A stretch of DNA of 64,000 nt from Kluyvera ascorbata ATCC 33433 (GCF_000735365.1 NZ_JMPL01000015.1:1-64000); one strand, 5' to 3'. Positions 48,017-59,185 are shown, counted from the stretch's first letter. Numbers and translations are program-made. The notes: a model not told the origin generated them from the sequence alone.

Positions 48017-48733
48017 ATGAAACTCGAGTTTTCAGTTTATCGTTATAACCCGGACGTTGACGATGCTCCGCGCATGCAGGATTACACCCTGGAAGCGGAA
48101 GAAGGTCGCGACATGATGCTGCTGGATGCATTGATGCAGCTGAAAGAAAAAGATCCAAGCCTGTCGTTCCGCCGCTCCTGCCGTGAAGGGGTTTGTGGTT
48201 CTGACGGTCTGAACATGAACGGGAAAAACGGTCTGGCATGCATCACGCCGATCTCCGCGCTGAATCAGCCGGGTAAGAAAATTGTTATCCGTCCGCTGCC
48301 TGGATTGCCGGTTATCCGCGATTTGGTGGTAGACATGGGGCAATTCTACGCACAGTATGAGAAGATTAAGCCTTACTTGTTGAATAATGGGCAAAATCCT
48401 CCGGCTCGTGAGCATCTGCAGATGCCAGAGCAGCGTGAGAAACTCGATGGCCTGTACGAGTGTATTCTCTGTGCATGCTGTTCGACCTCTTGCCCATCAT
48501 TCTGGTGGAACCCGGACAAGTTTATCGGCCCGGCAGGCCTGCTGGCTGCGTATCGCTTCTTAATTGATAGCCGTGATACCGAAACCGACAGCCGCCTGGA
48601 AGGGTTAAGTGACGCTTTCAGCGTATTCCGCTGCCATAGCATCATGAACTGCGTCAGTGTATGTCCGAAAGGTCTGAACCCGACGCGCGCCATCGGTCAC
48701 ATTAAGTCGATGCTGCTGCAACGTAGTGCGTAA
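48017..48733 (+). CDS. sdhB: Succinate dehydrogenase iron-sulfur subunit
   Basis: 238 aa. [2Fe-2S] cysteines in RRSCREGVCGSDG and LAC (55-75), [4Fe-4S] in CILCACCSTSCP (near 149-160), [3Fe-4S] in CHSIMNCVSVCPKG (near 206-220). Carries electrons from SdhA to the quinone site. 15 bp after sdhA. Confidence 0.98.
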   Translation: MKLEFSVYRYNPDVDDAPRMQDYTLEAEEGRDMMLLDALMQLKEKDPSLSFRRSCREGVCGSDGLNMNGKNGLACITPISALNQPGKKIVIRPLPGLPVIRDLVVDMGQFYAQYEKIKPYLLNNGQNPPAREHLQMPEQREKLDGLYECILCACCSTSCPSFWWNPDKFIGPAGLLAAYRFLIDSRDTETDSRLEGLSDAFSVFRCHSIMNCVSVCPKGLNPTRAIGHIKSMLLQRSA

Positions 48734-48745
48734 GTAGTCATTGTT

Positions 48746-48816
48746 GCCGGATGGCGACGTACCGTCTTATCCGGCCTACATCCCCCGTAGGCCTGATAAG
48801 CGAAGCGCCATCAGGC
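48746..48816. repeat. Pair of REP elements between sdhB and sucA
   Basis: First unit GCCGGATGGCG...CTTATCCGGCCTAC (48746-48779), second GTAGGCCTGATAAGCG-AAGCGCCATCAGGC (48787-48816), in opposite orientation, i.e. a BIME. E. coli also has REP sequences in this intergenic region. The rest of the 294-bp gap holds only the sucA leader. Confidence 0.85.
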
Positions 48817-49027
48817 AACAAAAATGCAGGAAACCTTTAAAAACTGTCAAATCTGCTTTCTCTCATGAGAAAGGGTGAGCGCAAAGCGCTTAAGACAGTT
48901 TCTAAAGGTTCCTTCGCGGGCCAGTGCAAATACAAGAGCTCGCAAGTGAACCCTGGGACGTGTGCTATACCGGCGTACGTCGTAGTTATCCACGGCGAAA
49001 TAAGCATAAGATGCTTAAGGGATCACG

Positions 49028-51829
49028 ATGCAGAACGGCGCAATGAAAGCCTGGCTGGACTCTTCTTACCTCTCTGGCGCGAACCAGAGCTGGATAGAAC
49101 AGCTCTATGAAGACTTCTTAACCGATCCTGACTCTGTCGACGCTCACTGGCGTTCAATGTTCCAGCAGTTACCTGGTACCGGAGTCAAACCGGATCAATT
49201 TCATTCCAAAACACGTGATTATTTCCGTCGTCTGGCGAAGGATGCCTCACGTTACTCTTCTTCGATTTCCGACCCTGACACGAATGCGAAGCAGGTTAAA
49301 GTCCTGCAGCTTATCAACGCTTATCGCTTCCGTGGTCACCAGAACGCGATCCTCGATCCGCTGGGACTGTGGCAGCAGGATAAAGTGGCTGATTTAGATC
49401 CCGCTTTCCACGATCTGACTGAGGCCGACTTCCAGGAGAGCTTTAACGTAGGTTCTTTCGCCATCGGCAAAGACACGATGAAGCTCGGCGATCTGATTGA
49501 TGCTCTCAAACAGACCTACTGCGGCCACATCGGCGCGGAATACATGCATATCACGAACACCGAAGAGAAACGTTGGATCCAACAGCGTTTTGAAGCGGGG
49601 CATGCGACCTTTAGCGCAGAAGAGAAAAAACGCTTCCTGAGCGAACTGACTGCGGCAGAAGGTCTGGAACGCTACCTGGGCGCGAAATTCCCAGGGGCAA
49701 AACGCTTCTCGCTGGAAGGCGGCGATGCGCTGGTACCGATGCTCAAAGAGATGATCCGCCATGCGGGTAAGAGCGGTACGCGTGAAGTGGTGCTGGGTAT
49801 GGCGCACCGCGGTCGTCTGAACGTGCTGATCAACGTTCTGGGTAAACAGTCCCAGGAGCTGTTTGACGAGTTCTCCGGCAAGCATAAAGAACACCTCGGC
49901 ACCGGTGACGTGAAGTACCACATGGGCTTCTCCTCCGACATCGAAACCGAAGGCGGCCTGGTTCACCTGGCGCTGGCGTTTAACCCGTCACACCTCGAAA
50001 TCGTGAGCCCGGTGGTTATTGGTTCCGTGCGTGCGCGTCTGGACCGTCTGGACGAGCCAAGCAGCAATAAAGTTCTGCCGATTACCATCCACGGCGACGC
50101 CGCGGTAACCGGTCAGGGCGTGGTTCAGGAAACCCTGAACATGTCCAAAGCGCGTGGTTACGAAGTGGGCGGTACCGTTCGCATCGTTATCAACAACCAG
50201 GTGGGCTTCACTACGTCTAACCCACTGGATGCGCGTTCAACCCCATATTGCACCGATATCGGTAAGATGGTGATGGCACCAATCTTCCACGTGAATGCGG
50301 ATGACCCGGAAGCCGTTGCTTTCGTCACCCGTCTGGCGCTGGACTTCCGTAACACCTTTAAACGCGATGTGTTCATCGACCTGGTGTGCTACCGCCGTCA
50401 CGGCCATAACGAAGCCGACGAGCCAAGCGCAACCCAGCCGCTGATGTATCAGAAAATCAAAAAGCATCCGACCCCGCGTAAAATCTATGCTGACAAGCTG
50501 GAAGCGGACAAAGTCGCGACGCTGGAAGATGCCACTGAGATGGTCAACCTGTATCGCGACGCGCTGGACGCGGGCGAATGCGTGGTGAAAGAGTGGCGTC
50601 CGATGAACCTGCACTCCTTTACCTGGTCGCCATACCTCAACCATGAGTGGGACGAAAGCTACCCGAACAAAGTTGAGATGAAGCGCCTGCAGGAGTTGGC
50701 TACCCGTATCAGTACCGTACCAGAAGCCATCGAAATGCAATCTCGCGTAGCGAAAATCTACGGCGACCGTCAGGCGATGGCGGCGGGCGAGAAGCTGTTC
50801 GATTGGGGCGGCGCGGAAAACCTGGCGTACGCCACGCTGGTCGATGAAGGCATTCCAGTCCGTCTGTCCGGCGAAGACGCTGGTCGCGGCACCTTCTTCC
50901 ACCGTCACGCGGTAATTCATAACCAGTCTAACGGTTCTACCTACACTCCGCTGCAGCACGTGCATAACGGGCAGGGCGTATTTAAGGTGTGGGACTCCGT
51001 ACTGTCTGAAGAAGCGGTTCTGGCATTCGAATACGGTTACGCGACGGCTGAGCCGCGCACGCTGACCATCTGGGAAGCGCAGTTCGGCGACTTCGCCAAC
51101 GGTGCGCAGGTGGTTATCGACCAGTTCATCTCCTCCGGCGAGCAGAAATGGGGCCGTATGTGCGGTCTGGTTATGCTGCTGCCACACGGTTATGAAGGTC
51201 AGGGTCCGGAGCACTCTTCCGCGCGTCTGGAGCGCTATTTGCAGCTTTGCGCACAGCAGAACATGCAGGTTTGCGTACCGTCTACCCCGGCACAGGTTTA
51301 TCACATGCTGCGTCGTCAGGCGCTGCGCGGGATGCGCCGTCCGCTGGTGGTGATGTCACCGAAATCTCTGCTGCGCCACCCGCTGGCGGTCTCTACGCTG
51401 GACGAGCTGGCAAACGGCACCTTTATGCCGGCCATCGGTGAGATTGACGAACTGGATCCGCAAAGCGTGAAACGCGTGGTGCTGTGCTCTGGTAAGGTTT
51501 ACTACGACCTGCTGGAACAGCGTCGCAAGAACGATCAGAAAGATGTCGCTATCGTGCGTATCGAACAGCTGTATCCGTTCCCGCACCAGGCGGTACAAGA
51601 AGTATTGAAATCTTATGCTCACGTGCATGATTTTGTCTGGTGCCAGGAAGAGCCGCTTAACCAGGGTGCTTGGTACTGCAGCCAACATCATTTCCGTGAT
51701 GTGATTCCATTTGGTGCTGGTCTGCGTTACGCAGGTCGCCCAGCCTCCGCCTCACCGGCGGTAGGGTATATGTCCGTTCACCAGAAGCAGCAACAAGATC
51801 TGGTCAATGACGCGCTGAACGTCGATTAA
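49028..51829 (+). CDS. sucA: 2-oxoglutarate dehydrogenase E1
   Basis: 933 aa, the E. coli length. Thiamine-PP enzyme that decarboxylates 2-oxoglutarate. N-terminal SSYLSGANQSWIEQLYEDFL binds E2; MAHRGRLNVL near 259, TPP motif GDAAVTGQG ... NNQVGFTT (about 357-395), and C-terminal transketolase-like domain with SGEDAGRGTFFHRHAV. 13 bp before sucB. Confidence 0.98.
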   Translation: MQNGAMKAWLDSSYLSGANQSWIEQLYEDFLTDPDSVDAHWRSMFQQLPGTGVKPDQFHSKTRDYFRRLAKDASRYSSSISDPDTNAKQVKVLQLINAYRFRGHQNAILDPLGLWQQDKVADLDPAFHDLTEADFQESFNVGSFAIGKDTMKLGDLIDALKQTYCGHIGAEYMHITNTEEKRWIQQRFEAGHATFSAEEKKRFLSELTAAEGLERYLGAKFPGAKRFSLEGGDALVPMLKEMIRHAGKSGTREVVLGMAHRGRLNVLINVLGKQSQELFDEFSGKHKEHLGTGDVKYHMGFSSDIETEGGLVHLALAFNPSHLEIVSPVVIGSVRARLDRLDEPSSNKVLPITIHGDAAVTGQGVVQETLNMSKARGYEVGGTVRIVINNQVGFTTSNPLDARSTPYCTDIGKMVMAPIFHVNADDPEAVAFVTRLALDFRNTFKRDVFIDLVCYRRHGHNEADEPSATQPLMYQKIKKHPTPRKIYADKLEADKVATLEDATEMVNLYRDALDAGECVVKEWRPMNLHSFTWSPYLNHEWDESYPNKVEMKRLQELATRISTVPEAIEMQSRVAKIYGDRQAMAAGEKLFDWGGAENLAYATLVDEGIPVRLSGEDAGRGTFFHRHAVIHNQSNGSTYTPLQHVHNGQGVFKVWDSVLSEEAVLAFEYGYATAEPRTLTIWEAQFGDFANGAQVVIDQFISSGEQKWGRMCGLVMLLPHGYEGQGPEHSSARLERYLQLCAQQNMQVCVPSTPAQVYHMLRRQALRGMRRPLVVMSPKSLLRHPLAVSTLDELANGTFMPAIGEIDELDPQSVKRVVLCSGKVYYDLLEQRRKNDQKDVAIVRIEQLYPFPHQAVQEVLKSYAHVHDFVWCQEEPLNQGAWYCSQHHFRDVIPFGAGLRYAGRPASASPAVGYMSVHQKQQQDLVNDALNVD

Positions 51830-51842
51830 TTAAGGATACAAA

Positions 51843-53063
51843 ATGAGTAGCGTAGATATTCTGGTCCCTGACCTGCCTGAATCCGTAGCAGATGCGACCG
51901 TGGCCACCTGGCATAAAAAACCGGGCGATGCGGTAGTTCGTGATGAGGTGCTGGTAGAAATCGAAACTGACAAAGTGGTACTGGAAGTACCGGCGTCGGC
52001 GGATGGCATTCTGGATGCCGTTCTGGAAGATGAAGGTACTACCGTCACCTCCCGTCAAATCCTGGGTCGCCTGCGTGAAGGCAACAGCGGTGGTAAAGAA
52101 ACCAGCGCTAAAACTGAAAGCAAAGAGTCTACTCCGGCTCAGCGCCAACAGGCCTCACTCGAAGAGCAGAATAACGATGCGCTGAGCCCGGCGATTCGTC
52201 GCCTGCTGGCTGAGCACAATCTGGATGCCAGCGCGATTAAAGGCACTGGTGTTGGCGGTCGTCTGACCCGTGAAGACGTTGAGAAACACCTGGCGAAAGC
52301 ACCGGCGAAAGCCGCTGCTGCACCGGCTGCGGCAGCCGCAGCGCCGGTTGCTCCGCTGGCAGGTCGCTCCGAGAAACGTGTTCCGATGACCCGTCTGCGT
52401 AAGCGCGTAGCCGAGCGTCTGCTGGAAGCGAAAAACTCTACCGCGATGCTGACGACCTTCAACGAAGTTAACATGAAACCAATCATGGACCTGCGTAAGC
52501 AGTACGGTGATGCGTTTGAAAAACGTCACGGTATCCGTCTGGGCTTCATGTCCTTCTACGTGAAGGCGGTAGTCGAAGCGCTGAAACGCTACCCAGAAGT
52601 GAACGCGTCTATCGATGGTGAAGACGTGGTTTATCACAATTACTTCGATGTGAGCATGGCGGTTTCTACGCCACGTGGCCTGGTGACTCCAGTACTGCGT
52701 GACGTTGATGCGCTCGGCATGGCTGACATTGAGAAGAACATTAAAGAGCTGGCGCTGAAAGGCCGCGACGGCAAACTGACTGTAGAAGACCTGACCGGCG
52801 GTAACTTTACCATTACCAACGGCGGCGTTTTCGGCTCCCTGATGTCTACCCCGATTATCAACCCGCCTCAGAGCGCGATCCTGGGTATGCACGCCATTAA
52901 AGACCGTCCGATGGCGGTTGATGGCAAAGTGGAAATTCTGCCGATGATGTACCTGGCACTGTCCTATGACCACCGTCTGATCGATGGGCGCGAGTCTGTA
53001 GGCTTCCTGGTGGCAATTAAAGAGCTGTTAGAAGATCCAACCCGTCTTCTGCTGGACGTGTAG
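51843..53063 (+). CDS. sucB: Dihydrolipoyl succinyltransferase E2
   Basis: 406 aa (E. coli 405). One lipoyl domain with K44 in [11 protein letters not shown]; a peripheral-subunit-binding domain ([28 protein letters not shown] read near 112-145); Ala/Pro linker; catalytic domain ending in [16 protein letters not shown] with the active His. Forms the 24-mer core with SucA and Lpd. Confidence 0.98.
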   Translation: MSSVDILVPDLPESVADATVATWHKKPGDAVVRDEVLVEIETDKVVLEVPASADGILDAVLEDEGTTVTSRQILGRLREGNSGGKETSAKTESKESTPAQRQQASLEEQNNDALSPAIRRLLAEHNLDASAIKGTGVGGRLTREDVEKHLAKAPAKAAAAPAAAAAAPVAPLAGRSEKRVPMTRLRKRVAERLLEAKNSTAMLTTFNEVNMKPIMDLRKQYGDAFEKRHGIRLGFMSFYVKAVVEALKRYPEVNASIDGEDVVYHNYFDVSMAVSTPRGLVTPVLRDVDALGMADIEKNIKELALKGRDGKLTVEDLTGGNFTITNGGVFGSLMSTPIINPPQSAILGMHAIKDRPMAVDGKVEILPMMYLALSYDHRLIDGRESVGFLVAIKELLEDPTRLLLDV

Positions 53064-53156
53064 TAAAGAGTCGCCCGAGCGTTGTTCCGCTCGGGCTATC
53101 TGAACGAAAAAATCCAGATAACAACTCAACAACATTTTATAGGATGGATAGAACAC

Positions 53157-54323
53157 ATGAACTTACATGAATATCAGGCAAAACAACTCTTTGCCCGCTA
53201 TGGCTTACCGGCTCCGGTGGGTTATGCCTGTACTACTCCGCGTGAAGCAGAAGAAGCCGCTTCAAAAATCGGCGCTGGCCCGTGGGTAGTGAAATGTCAG
53301 GTTCACGCTGGTGGCCGCGGTAAAGCGGGCGGTGTGAAGGTCGTAAACTCTAAAGAAGACATTCGCGCTTTTGCAGAGCATTGGCTGGGTAAACGCCTGG
53401 TAACGTACCAGACGGATGCACATGGCCAGCCGGTTAACCAGATTCTGGTTGAAGCCGCGACCGACATCGGTAAAGAACTGTATCTGGGCGCGGTTGTTGA
53501 CCGTAGCTCCCGTCGCGTGGTCTTCATGGCCTCTACCGAAGGCGGCGTAGAAATTGAAAAAGTAGCGGAAGAAACCCCGCACCTGATCCACAAAGTAGCG
53601 CTGGATCCGCTGGCAGGTCCAATGCCTTACCAGGGTCGCGAACTGGCGTTCAAACTGGGTCTGGAAGGTAAACAGGTTCAGCAGTTCACTAAGATCTTTA
53701 TGGGTCTGGCGACCATTTTCCTCGAGCGCGACCTGGCGCTTATCGAAATCAACCCGCTGGTTGTGACCAAGCAGGGTGACCTTATCTGCCTCGACGGCAA
53801 ACTGGGTGCTGACGGCAACGCGCTGTTCCGTCAGGCTGACCTGCGCGAAATGCGTGACCAGTCTCAGGAAGACCCGCGTGAAGCGCAGGCTGCACAGTGG
53901 GAACTGAACTACGTTGCGCTTGATGGCAACATCGGTTGCATGGTTAACGGTGCGGGCCTGGCAATGGGCACCATGGACATCGTTAAACTGCACGGCGGCG
54001 AACCAGCGAACTTCCTGGACGTTGGCGGCGGCGCAACCAAAGAGCGCGTGACCGAAGCGTTCAAAATCATCCTCTCTGATGACAATGTTAAAGCCGTTCT
54101 GGTTAACATCTTCGGCGGTATCGTACGTTGCGACCTGATCGCTGACGGTATCATCGGCGCGGTAGCAGAAGTGGGCGTTAACGTCCCGGTGGTTGTTCGT
54201 CTGGAAGGCAACAACGCGGAACTCGGCGCGAAGAAACTGGCTGACAGCGGCCTGAATATTATTGCAGCGAAAAGTCTGACGGACGCAGCACAGCAGGTTG
54301 TTGCCGCAGTGGAGGGGAAATAA
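53157..54323 (+). CDS. sucC: Succinyl-CoA synthetase beta subunit
   Basis: 388 aa from [16 protein letters not shown] at 53157 (AGGATGG upstream); the longer frame to 53082 is upstream leader. ATP-grasp fold, with [16 protein letters not shown] and the C-terminal [14 protein letters not shown]. Its TAA overlaps the sucD ATG by one base (TAATG). Confidence 0.98.
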   Translation: MNLHEYQAKQLFARYGLPAPVGYACTTPREAEEAASKIGAGPWVVKCQVHAGGRGKAGGVKVVNSKEDIRAFAEHWLGKRLVTYQTDAHGQPVNQILVEAATDIGKELYLGAVVDRSSRRVVFMASTEGGVEIEKVAEETPHLIHKVALDPLAGPMPYQGRELAFKLGLEGKQVQQFTKIFMGLATIFLERDLALIEINPLVVTKQGDLICLDGKLGADGNALFRQADLREMRDQSQEDPREAQAAQWELNYVALDGNIGCMVNGAGLAMGTMDIVKLHGGEPANFLDVGGGATKERVTEAFKIILSDDNVKAVLVNIFGGIVRCDLIADGIIGAVAEVGVNVPVVVRLEGNNAELGAKKLADSGLNIIAAKSLTDAAQQVVAAVEGK

Positions 54324-55192
54324 TGTCCATTTTAATCGATAAAAACACCAAGGTTATCTGCCAGGGCTTCACCGGTAGCCAGGGTTCTTTCCACTCCGAA
54401 CAAGCGATTGCTTACGGTACGCAGATGGTTGGCGGCGTAACGCCAGGCAAAGGCGGTACCACTCATCTGGGCCTGCCGGTGTTCAACACCGTGCGTGAAG
54501 CGGTAGAAGCGACGGGCGCAACCGCAACCGTTATCTACGTTCCAGCACCGTTCTGCAAAGACTCCATTCTGGAAGCTATCGATGCAGGCATTAAGCTTAT
54601 CATCACCATTACCGAAGGTATCCCTACGCTGGATATGCTGACCGTGAAGGTGAAACTGGATGAAGCCGGTGTGCGCATGATTGGCCCGAACTGTCCAGGC
54701 GTTATCACCCCAGGCGAATGCAAAATCGGCATCATGCCGGGTCACATTCATAAACCAGGTAAAGTGGGTATCGTCTCCCGTTCCGGCACCCTGACTTACG
54801 AAGCGGTTAAACAGACCACTGACTACGGTTTCGGCCAGTCCACCTGTGTGGGCATCGGCGGTGACCCGATCCCAGGTTCTAACTTCATCGACATCCTGAA
54901 GCTGTTCCAGGAAGATCCGCAGACCGAAGCGATTGTTATGATCGGTGAAATCGGCGGTAGCGCAGAAGAAGAAGCAGCCGCTTATATCAAAGATCACGTG
55001 ACCAAGCCGGTTGTTGGCTACATCGCGGGTGTTACCGCGCCGAAAGGCAAGCGTATGGGCCACGCTGGTGCCATCATTGCCGGTGGTAAAGGTACCGCTG
55101 ATGAGAAATTTGCTGCACTGGAAGCCGCTGGCGTGAAGACCGTTCGCAGCCTGGCTGACATCGGTGAAGCGCTGAAGTCCGTCATTAAGTAA
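54323..55192 (+). CDS. sucD: Succinyl-CoA synthetase alpha subunit
   Basis: 289 aa. CoA-binding Rossmann domain ([11 protein letters not shown]), and phosphorylated His in [20 protein letters not shown] near 247. Last gene of the sdh-suc operon; the transcript ends at the hairpin at 55271. Confidence 0.98.
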   Translation: MSILIDKNTKVICQGFTGSQGSFHSEQAIAYGTQMVGGVTPGKGGTTHLGLPVFNTVREAVEATGATATVIYVPAPFCKDSILEAIDAGIKLIITITEGIPTLDMLTVKVKLDEAGVRMIGPNCPGVITPGECKIGIMPGHIHKPGKVGIVSRSGTLTYEAVKQTTDYGFGQSTCVGIGGDPIPGSNFIDILKLFQEDPQTEAIVMIGEIGGSAEEEAAAYIKDHVTKPVVGYIAGVTAPKGKRMGHAGAIIAGGKGTADEKFAALEAAGVKTVRSLADIGEALKSVIK

Positions 55193-55249
55193 TCCTCTCT
55201 GCTCCCTCACCGAATTCCCGCTGCATACAGGGAAAAGAGGGAGCCTTAT

Positions 55250-55296
55250 ATGTCTAGTTTCGACATGGTTGGCCGCCCCTGGGTGGCCTTTTTTTT
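55250..55296 (+). ncRNA. sdhX: SdhX-like 3'UTR small RNA ending at the suc operon terminator
   Basis: The 3' end of the operon reads CTAGTTTCGACATGG then the hairpin GGCCGCCC-CT-GGGTGGCC (55271-55288) plus eight T. In E. coli the sRNA SdhX (RybD), which represses ackA and others, is processed from this very 3'UTR. The terminator itself is certain; RNA processing is inferred from synteny. The 5' end is approximate. Confidence 0.6.
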
Positions 55297-56043
55297 ATCA
55301 TGTTCTCCCGCCCTGAATGTTGCGCCGTTGATTTTATCTGCCATCGTCTTTATTGCTCGTTTTTTGCGCAAGCAATAGCGAGGAAAAATTATTCGTCAAC
55401 AGTGGAAATCCGTTTAGATATCGGTAAATGTTAATTTATTAATATTTAAAGTAAATGAAATGTTATTTGCGTCATGCTGCAATGTTTGATGTGGAAAAAA
55501 ATGACGGACGGTCTACTTTGAACTATACGGGCGATTTTACGTTATTCAGGTTTCTCGAGGTTAAATTCAATTACCTCTAAGTCCAATTTCACTTCAATTG
55601 ATAACCATCAAAGTCAAATCGAAAACACATTGTTAACATTTTGTTCATCATAATATTCAATTAAAAACATAATTAACAATCTCACGTTAAGTTGATTTAA
55701 ATCAATATGTAATCTCTGGCTATAAGCGACTAAAACGGCTAAATTGTTGTGGATCAAATTGGCCTAAAACAGTGTGATTCGCTATAAATTGATCACCGTC
55801 GAAAAACGTAAAACTTCTCCAATAAAAACCTGTTTATTGTAAGGGTTTTACAGCGTAATATATTTTAGGGATCAATTGAGTTTTTTATTAACACGTTTGT
55901 AACTTTCACTTATTGCTGTTTCCGCTGTTCACCAAGGGGCGGCAGTAGGGAAGGGGACAAATCAATTTGTATTGGGGCATGTGTTTGAATCCCGGTCTAC
56001 GGGTTCATTCTCGGAGTCTTCATGCGATGAGCAAGGAGTCATG
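55297..56043 (+). promoter_or_regulatory. Long cydA upstream control region
   Basis: About 750 bp, AT-rich, no gene seen on either strand. E. coli has mngR-mngA-mngB between sucD and cydA; none of it is present. It contains the FNR palindrome described separately and ATCAA/TTGATC half-sites around 55750-55795. In E. coli several ArcA- and FNR-controlled promoters lie in this region; individual promoters cannot be assigned by eye. Confidence 0.6.
55692..55705. promoter_or_regulatory. FNR box upstream of cydA
   Basis: TTGAT-TTAA-ATCAA, a perfect match to the FNR consensus. Expected to repress cydAB under strict anaerobiosis, leaving peak expression at low oxygen. Confidence 0.8.
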
Positions 56044-57606
56044 ATGTTAGATATAGTCGAACTGTCGCGCTTACAGTTTGCCTTGACCGCGATGTACCAC
56101 TTCCTGTTTGTTCCGCTAACGCTCGGTATGGCGTTCCTGCTGGCAATCATGGAAACGGTCTACGTCCTTTCCGGCAAACAGATTTATAAAGATATGACCA
56201 AGTTCTGGGGCAAGTTGTTTGGTATCAACTTTGCGCTGGGTGTGGCTACCGGTCTGACCATGGAGTTCCAGTTCGGGACTAACTGGTCGTACTATTCCCA
56301 CTACGTGGGCGATATTTTCGGTGCGCCGCTGGCCATCGAAGGTCTGATGGCCTTCTTCCTCGAATCTACCTTTGTAGGTCTGTTCTTCTTCGGTTGGGAT
56401 CGTCTGGGTAAAGTCCAGCACATGGCGGTGACCTGGCTGGTAGCCCTGGGCTCCAACCTGTCAGCACTGTGGATCCTCGTCGCGAACGGCTGGATGCAAA
56501 ACCCGATTGCGTCGGATTTCAACTTCGAAACCATGCGTATGGAAATGGTCAGCTTCTCTGAGCTGGTCCTGAACCCGGTCGCACAGGTGAAATTCGTCCA
56601 TACCGTGGCATCTGGCTACGTCTGCGGCGCGATGTTCGTCCTCGGCATCAGCTCCTACTATATGCTGCGCGGTCGTGACTTCGCCTTCGCTAAGCGTTCC
56701 TTTGCGATCGCAGCCAGCTTCGGCATGGCGGCTATCCTCTCCGTTATCGTTCTGGGTGATGAGTCCGGTTACGAAATGGGTGACGTTCAGAAAACCAAAC
56801 TGGCTGCGATTGAAGCCGAATGGGAAACGCAGCCGGCACCGGCCGCCTTTACTCTGTTTGGTATTCCTGACCAGGATGCGCAGGAAAACCACTTCGCCAT
56901 TCAAATTCCTTACGCGCTGGGCATCATCGCGACCCGCTCTGTTGATAAACAGGTTACCGGTCTGAAAGATCTGATGGTTCAGCACGAAGAACGTATCCGT
57001 AACGGTATGAAGGCTTACTCGCTGCTCGAACAGCTGCGTGGCGGCTCTACTGACCAGGCCGTTCGCGATCAGTTTAACAACGTGAAGAAAGACCTGGGTT
57101 ACGGCCTGCTGCTGAAGCGCTATACGCCAAACGTATCTGATGCGACCGAAGCGCAAATTCAGATGGCAACCAAAGATTCTATCCCACGCGTTGCGCCGCT
57201 GTACTTCGCGTTCCGTATCATGGTGGGCTGCGGCATCTTGATGCTGCTGATTATCGCTACCTCCTTCTGGACGGTTATTCGTAACAAAATCGGCGAGAAA
57301 AAATGGCTGCTGCGCACCGCGCTGTATGCGATTCCGCTGCCATGGATTGCTATCGAATCCGGCTGGTTTGTAGCGGAATACGGCCGTCAACCGTGGGCGA
57401 TTGGTGAGGTACTGCCAACGGCAGTGGCTAACTCCAGCCTGACCGCGGGCGACCTGATCTTCTCGATGTTGCTGATTTGCGGCCTGTACACCCTGTTCCT
57501 CGTGGCGGAGCTGTACCTGATGTTCAAATTTGCTCGCCGTGGACCTAGCAGCCTGAAAACCGGTCGTTACCACTATGAGCAGCCTACCGCTCAGCCGGCA
57601 CGCTAA
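56044..57606 (+). CDS. cydA: Cytochrome bd-I oxidase subunit I
   Basis: 520 aa (E. coli 522) from the second of two ATGs; AAGGAG is five bases from it. Quinol oxidase with high oxygen affinity. Heme ligands H19 (TAMYHFL), H186 region ([11 protein letters not shown]) and a Met near 393; the quinol Q-loop runs from about 250 to 380. Operon cydABX-ybgE. Confidence 0.98.
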   Translation: MLDIVELSRLQFALTAMYHFLFVPLTLGMAFLLAIMETVYVLSGKQIYKDMTKFWGKLFGINFALGVATGLTMEFQFGTNWSYYSHYVGDIFGAPLAIEGLMAFFLESTFVGLFFFGWDRLGKVQHMAVTWLVALGSNLSALWILVANGWMQNPIASDFNFETMRMEMVSFSELVLNPVAQVKFVHTVASGYVCGAMFVLGISSYYMLRGRDFAFAKRSFAIAASFGMAAILSVIVLGDESGYEMGDVQKTKLAAIEAEWETQPAPAAFTLFGIPDQDAQENHFAIQIPYALGIIATRSVDKQVTGLKDLMVQHEERIRNGMKAYSLLEQLRGGSTDQAVRDQFNNVKKDLGYGLLLKRYTPNVSDATEAQIQMATKDSIPRVAPLYFAFRIMVGCGILMLLIIATSFWTVIRNKIGEKKWLLRTALYAIPLPWIAIESGWFVAEYGRQPWAIGEVLPTAVANSSLTAGDLIFSMLLICGLYTLFLVAELYLMFKFARRGPSSLKTGRYHYEQPTAQPAR

Positions 57607-57621
57607 GACAGGAGTCGTCAA

Positions 57622-58761
57622 ATGATCGATTATGAAGTATTGCGTTTTATCTGGTGGCTACTGATTGGCATTCTGCTGATTGGTTTTGCCGTCGCCGATG
57701 GCTTCGACATGGGGGTGGGCATGCTCACCCGTTTCCTCGGTCGTAACGACACCGAGCGTCGAATCATGATTAACTCCATCGCTCCGCACTGGGACGGTAA
57801 CCAGGTGTGGCTCATCACCGCCGGTGGCGCACTGTTCGCCGCATGGCCGATGGTGTATGCCGCTGCCTTCTCCGGCTTCTATGTGGCGATGATCCTGGTG
57901 CTGGCATCCTTGTTCTTCCGTCCGGTCGGTTTTGACTACCGTTCTAAGATTGAAGACACCCGCTGGCGCAACATGTGGGACTGGGGCATCTTCATCGGTA
58001 GCTTTGTGCCGCCGCTGGTGATTGGCGTTGCGTTCGGTAACCTGCTGCAGGGCGTACCGTTCCACGTCGATGAATATATGCGCCTGTACTACACCGGTAA
58101 CTTCTTCCAGCTGCTGAACCCGTTTGGTCTGCTGGCAGGTATTGTCAGCGTTGCGATGATCCTGACTCAGGGCGCGACCTACCTGCAGATGCGTACCGTG
58201 GGCGAACTGCACCTGCGCACCCGCAACGTCTCTATGGTGACGGCGCTGGTCACTCTGGTGTGCTTCGCACTGGCAGGCGTCTGGGTTTACTACGGCATCG
58301 ATGGCTACGTGGTGAAATCGGTTCTGGATCATTCCGGCCCGTCTAACCCACTGACCAAAGAAGTGGCGCGTGAAGCCGGTGCATGGATGGTGAACTTTAA
58401 CAATATGCCAGCGCTGTGGGCGATTCCTGCTCTGGGCGTCGTGCTGCCACTGCTGACCATCCTGACCACTAAGGCGGATAAAGGCGCGTGGGCGTTCCTG
58501 TTCTCCTCACTGACGCTAGCGTGCATCATCCTGACCGCCGGTATTGCCATGTTCCCGTTCATTATGCCTTCCAGCACAATGATGAGCGCGAGCCTGACGA
58601 TGTGGGATGCGACATCCAGCCAGATGACGCTGAATCTGATGACCTACGTAGCCGCTGTCTTCGTACCGATTATTCTGGCCTACACCACCTGGTGTTACTG
58701 GAAAATGTTCGGTCGTATTACGAAAGAAGATATCGAACGTAACACCCACTCTCTGTACTAA
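57622..58761 (+). CDS. cydB: Cytochrome bd-I oxidase subunit II
   Basis: 379 aa, about eight membrane spans; starts MIDYEVLRFIWWLLIGILLI with the conserved ADGFDMGVGML and HWDGNQVWLITAGGALFAAWP. Partner of CydA; 15 bp after cydA, 14 bp before cydX. Confidence 0.98.
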   Translation: MIDYEVLRFIWWLLIGILLIGFAVADGFDMGVGMLTRFLGRNDTERRIMINSIAPHWDGNQVWLITAGGALFAAWPMVYAAAFSGFYVAMILVLASLFFRPVGFDYRSKIEDTRWRNMWDWGIFIGSFVPPLVIGVAFGNLLQGVPFHVDEYMRLYYTGNFFQLLNPFGLLAGIVSVAMILTQGATYLQMRTVGELHLRTRNVSMVTALVTLVCFALAGVWVYYGIDGYVVKSVLDHSGPSNPLTKEVAREAGAWMVNFNNMPALWAIPALGVVLPLLTILTTKADKGAWAFLFSSLTLACIILTAGIAMFPFIMPSSTMMSASLTMWDATSSQMTLNLMTYVAAVFVPIILAYTTWCYWKMFGRITKEDIERNTHSLY

Positions 58762-58775
58762 GTAAGGAGCTGAAT

Positions 58776-58889
58776 ATGTGGTATTTCGCATGGATTTTGG
58801 GAACGCTTCTTGCCTGTGCATTCGGCGTTATCACCGCGCTGGCGTTAGAGCACGTCGAAGCGACCAAAGCGGGTGAAGAAAAGCACTGA
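58776..58889 (+). CDS. cydX: CydX small subunit of cytochrome bd-I
   Basis: 37 aa: MWYFAWILGTLLACAFGVIT then ALALEHVEATKAGEEKH. One membrane helix; needed for stability and activity of the oxidase in E. coli. AAGGAG upstream. Its TGA overlaps the ybgE ATG. Confidence 0.95.
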   Translation: MWYFAWILGTLLACAFGVITALALEHVEATKAGEEKH

Positions 58890-59185
58890 TGAAAAATGTT
58901 ATCGCAATGTTGTACGCGATAATGGATAAGCGCCCCTTGCGGGCGCTTTCCCTTGTGATGGCCCTGCTGCTGGCAGGCTGCATTTTCTGGGACCCGACGC
59001 GCTTTGCGGCGAAGACCAGTGAACTGGAAATCTGGCATGGTTTCCTGTTGATGTGGTCAGTGTGCGCGGGGGTGATCCATGGGGTAGGGTTCCGCCTACG
59101 CACGGTTCACTGGCAGGGGATTTTTTGTCCGCTTATCGCCGATCTGGTACTGCTGGCTGGTTTGATTTTCTTCTTCTATCGTTGA
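58889..59185 (+). CDS. ybgE: Cyd operon protein YbgE
   Basis: 98 aa, about three membrane helices (ALSLVMALLLAGCIF, FLLMWSVCAGVIHGVGF, LIADLVLLAGLIFFFY). Always follows cydX in this operon; molecular role unknown. ATG overlaps the cydX stop. Confidence 0.93.
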   Translation: MKNVIAMLYAIMDKRPLRALSLVMALLLAGCIFWDPTRFAAKTSELEIWHGFLLMWSVCAGVIHGVGFRLRTVHWQGIFCPLIADLVLLAGLIFFFYR

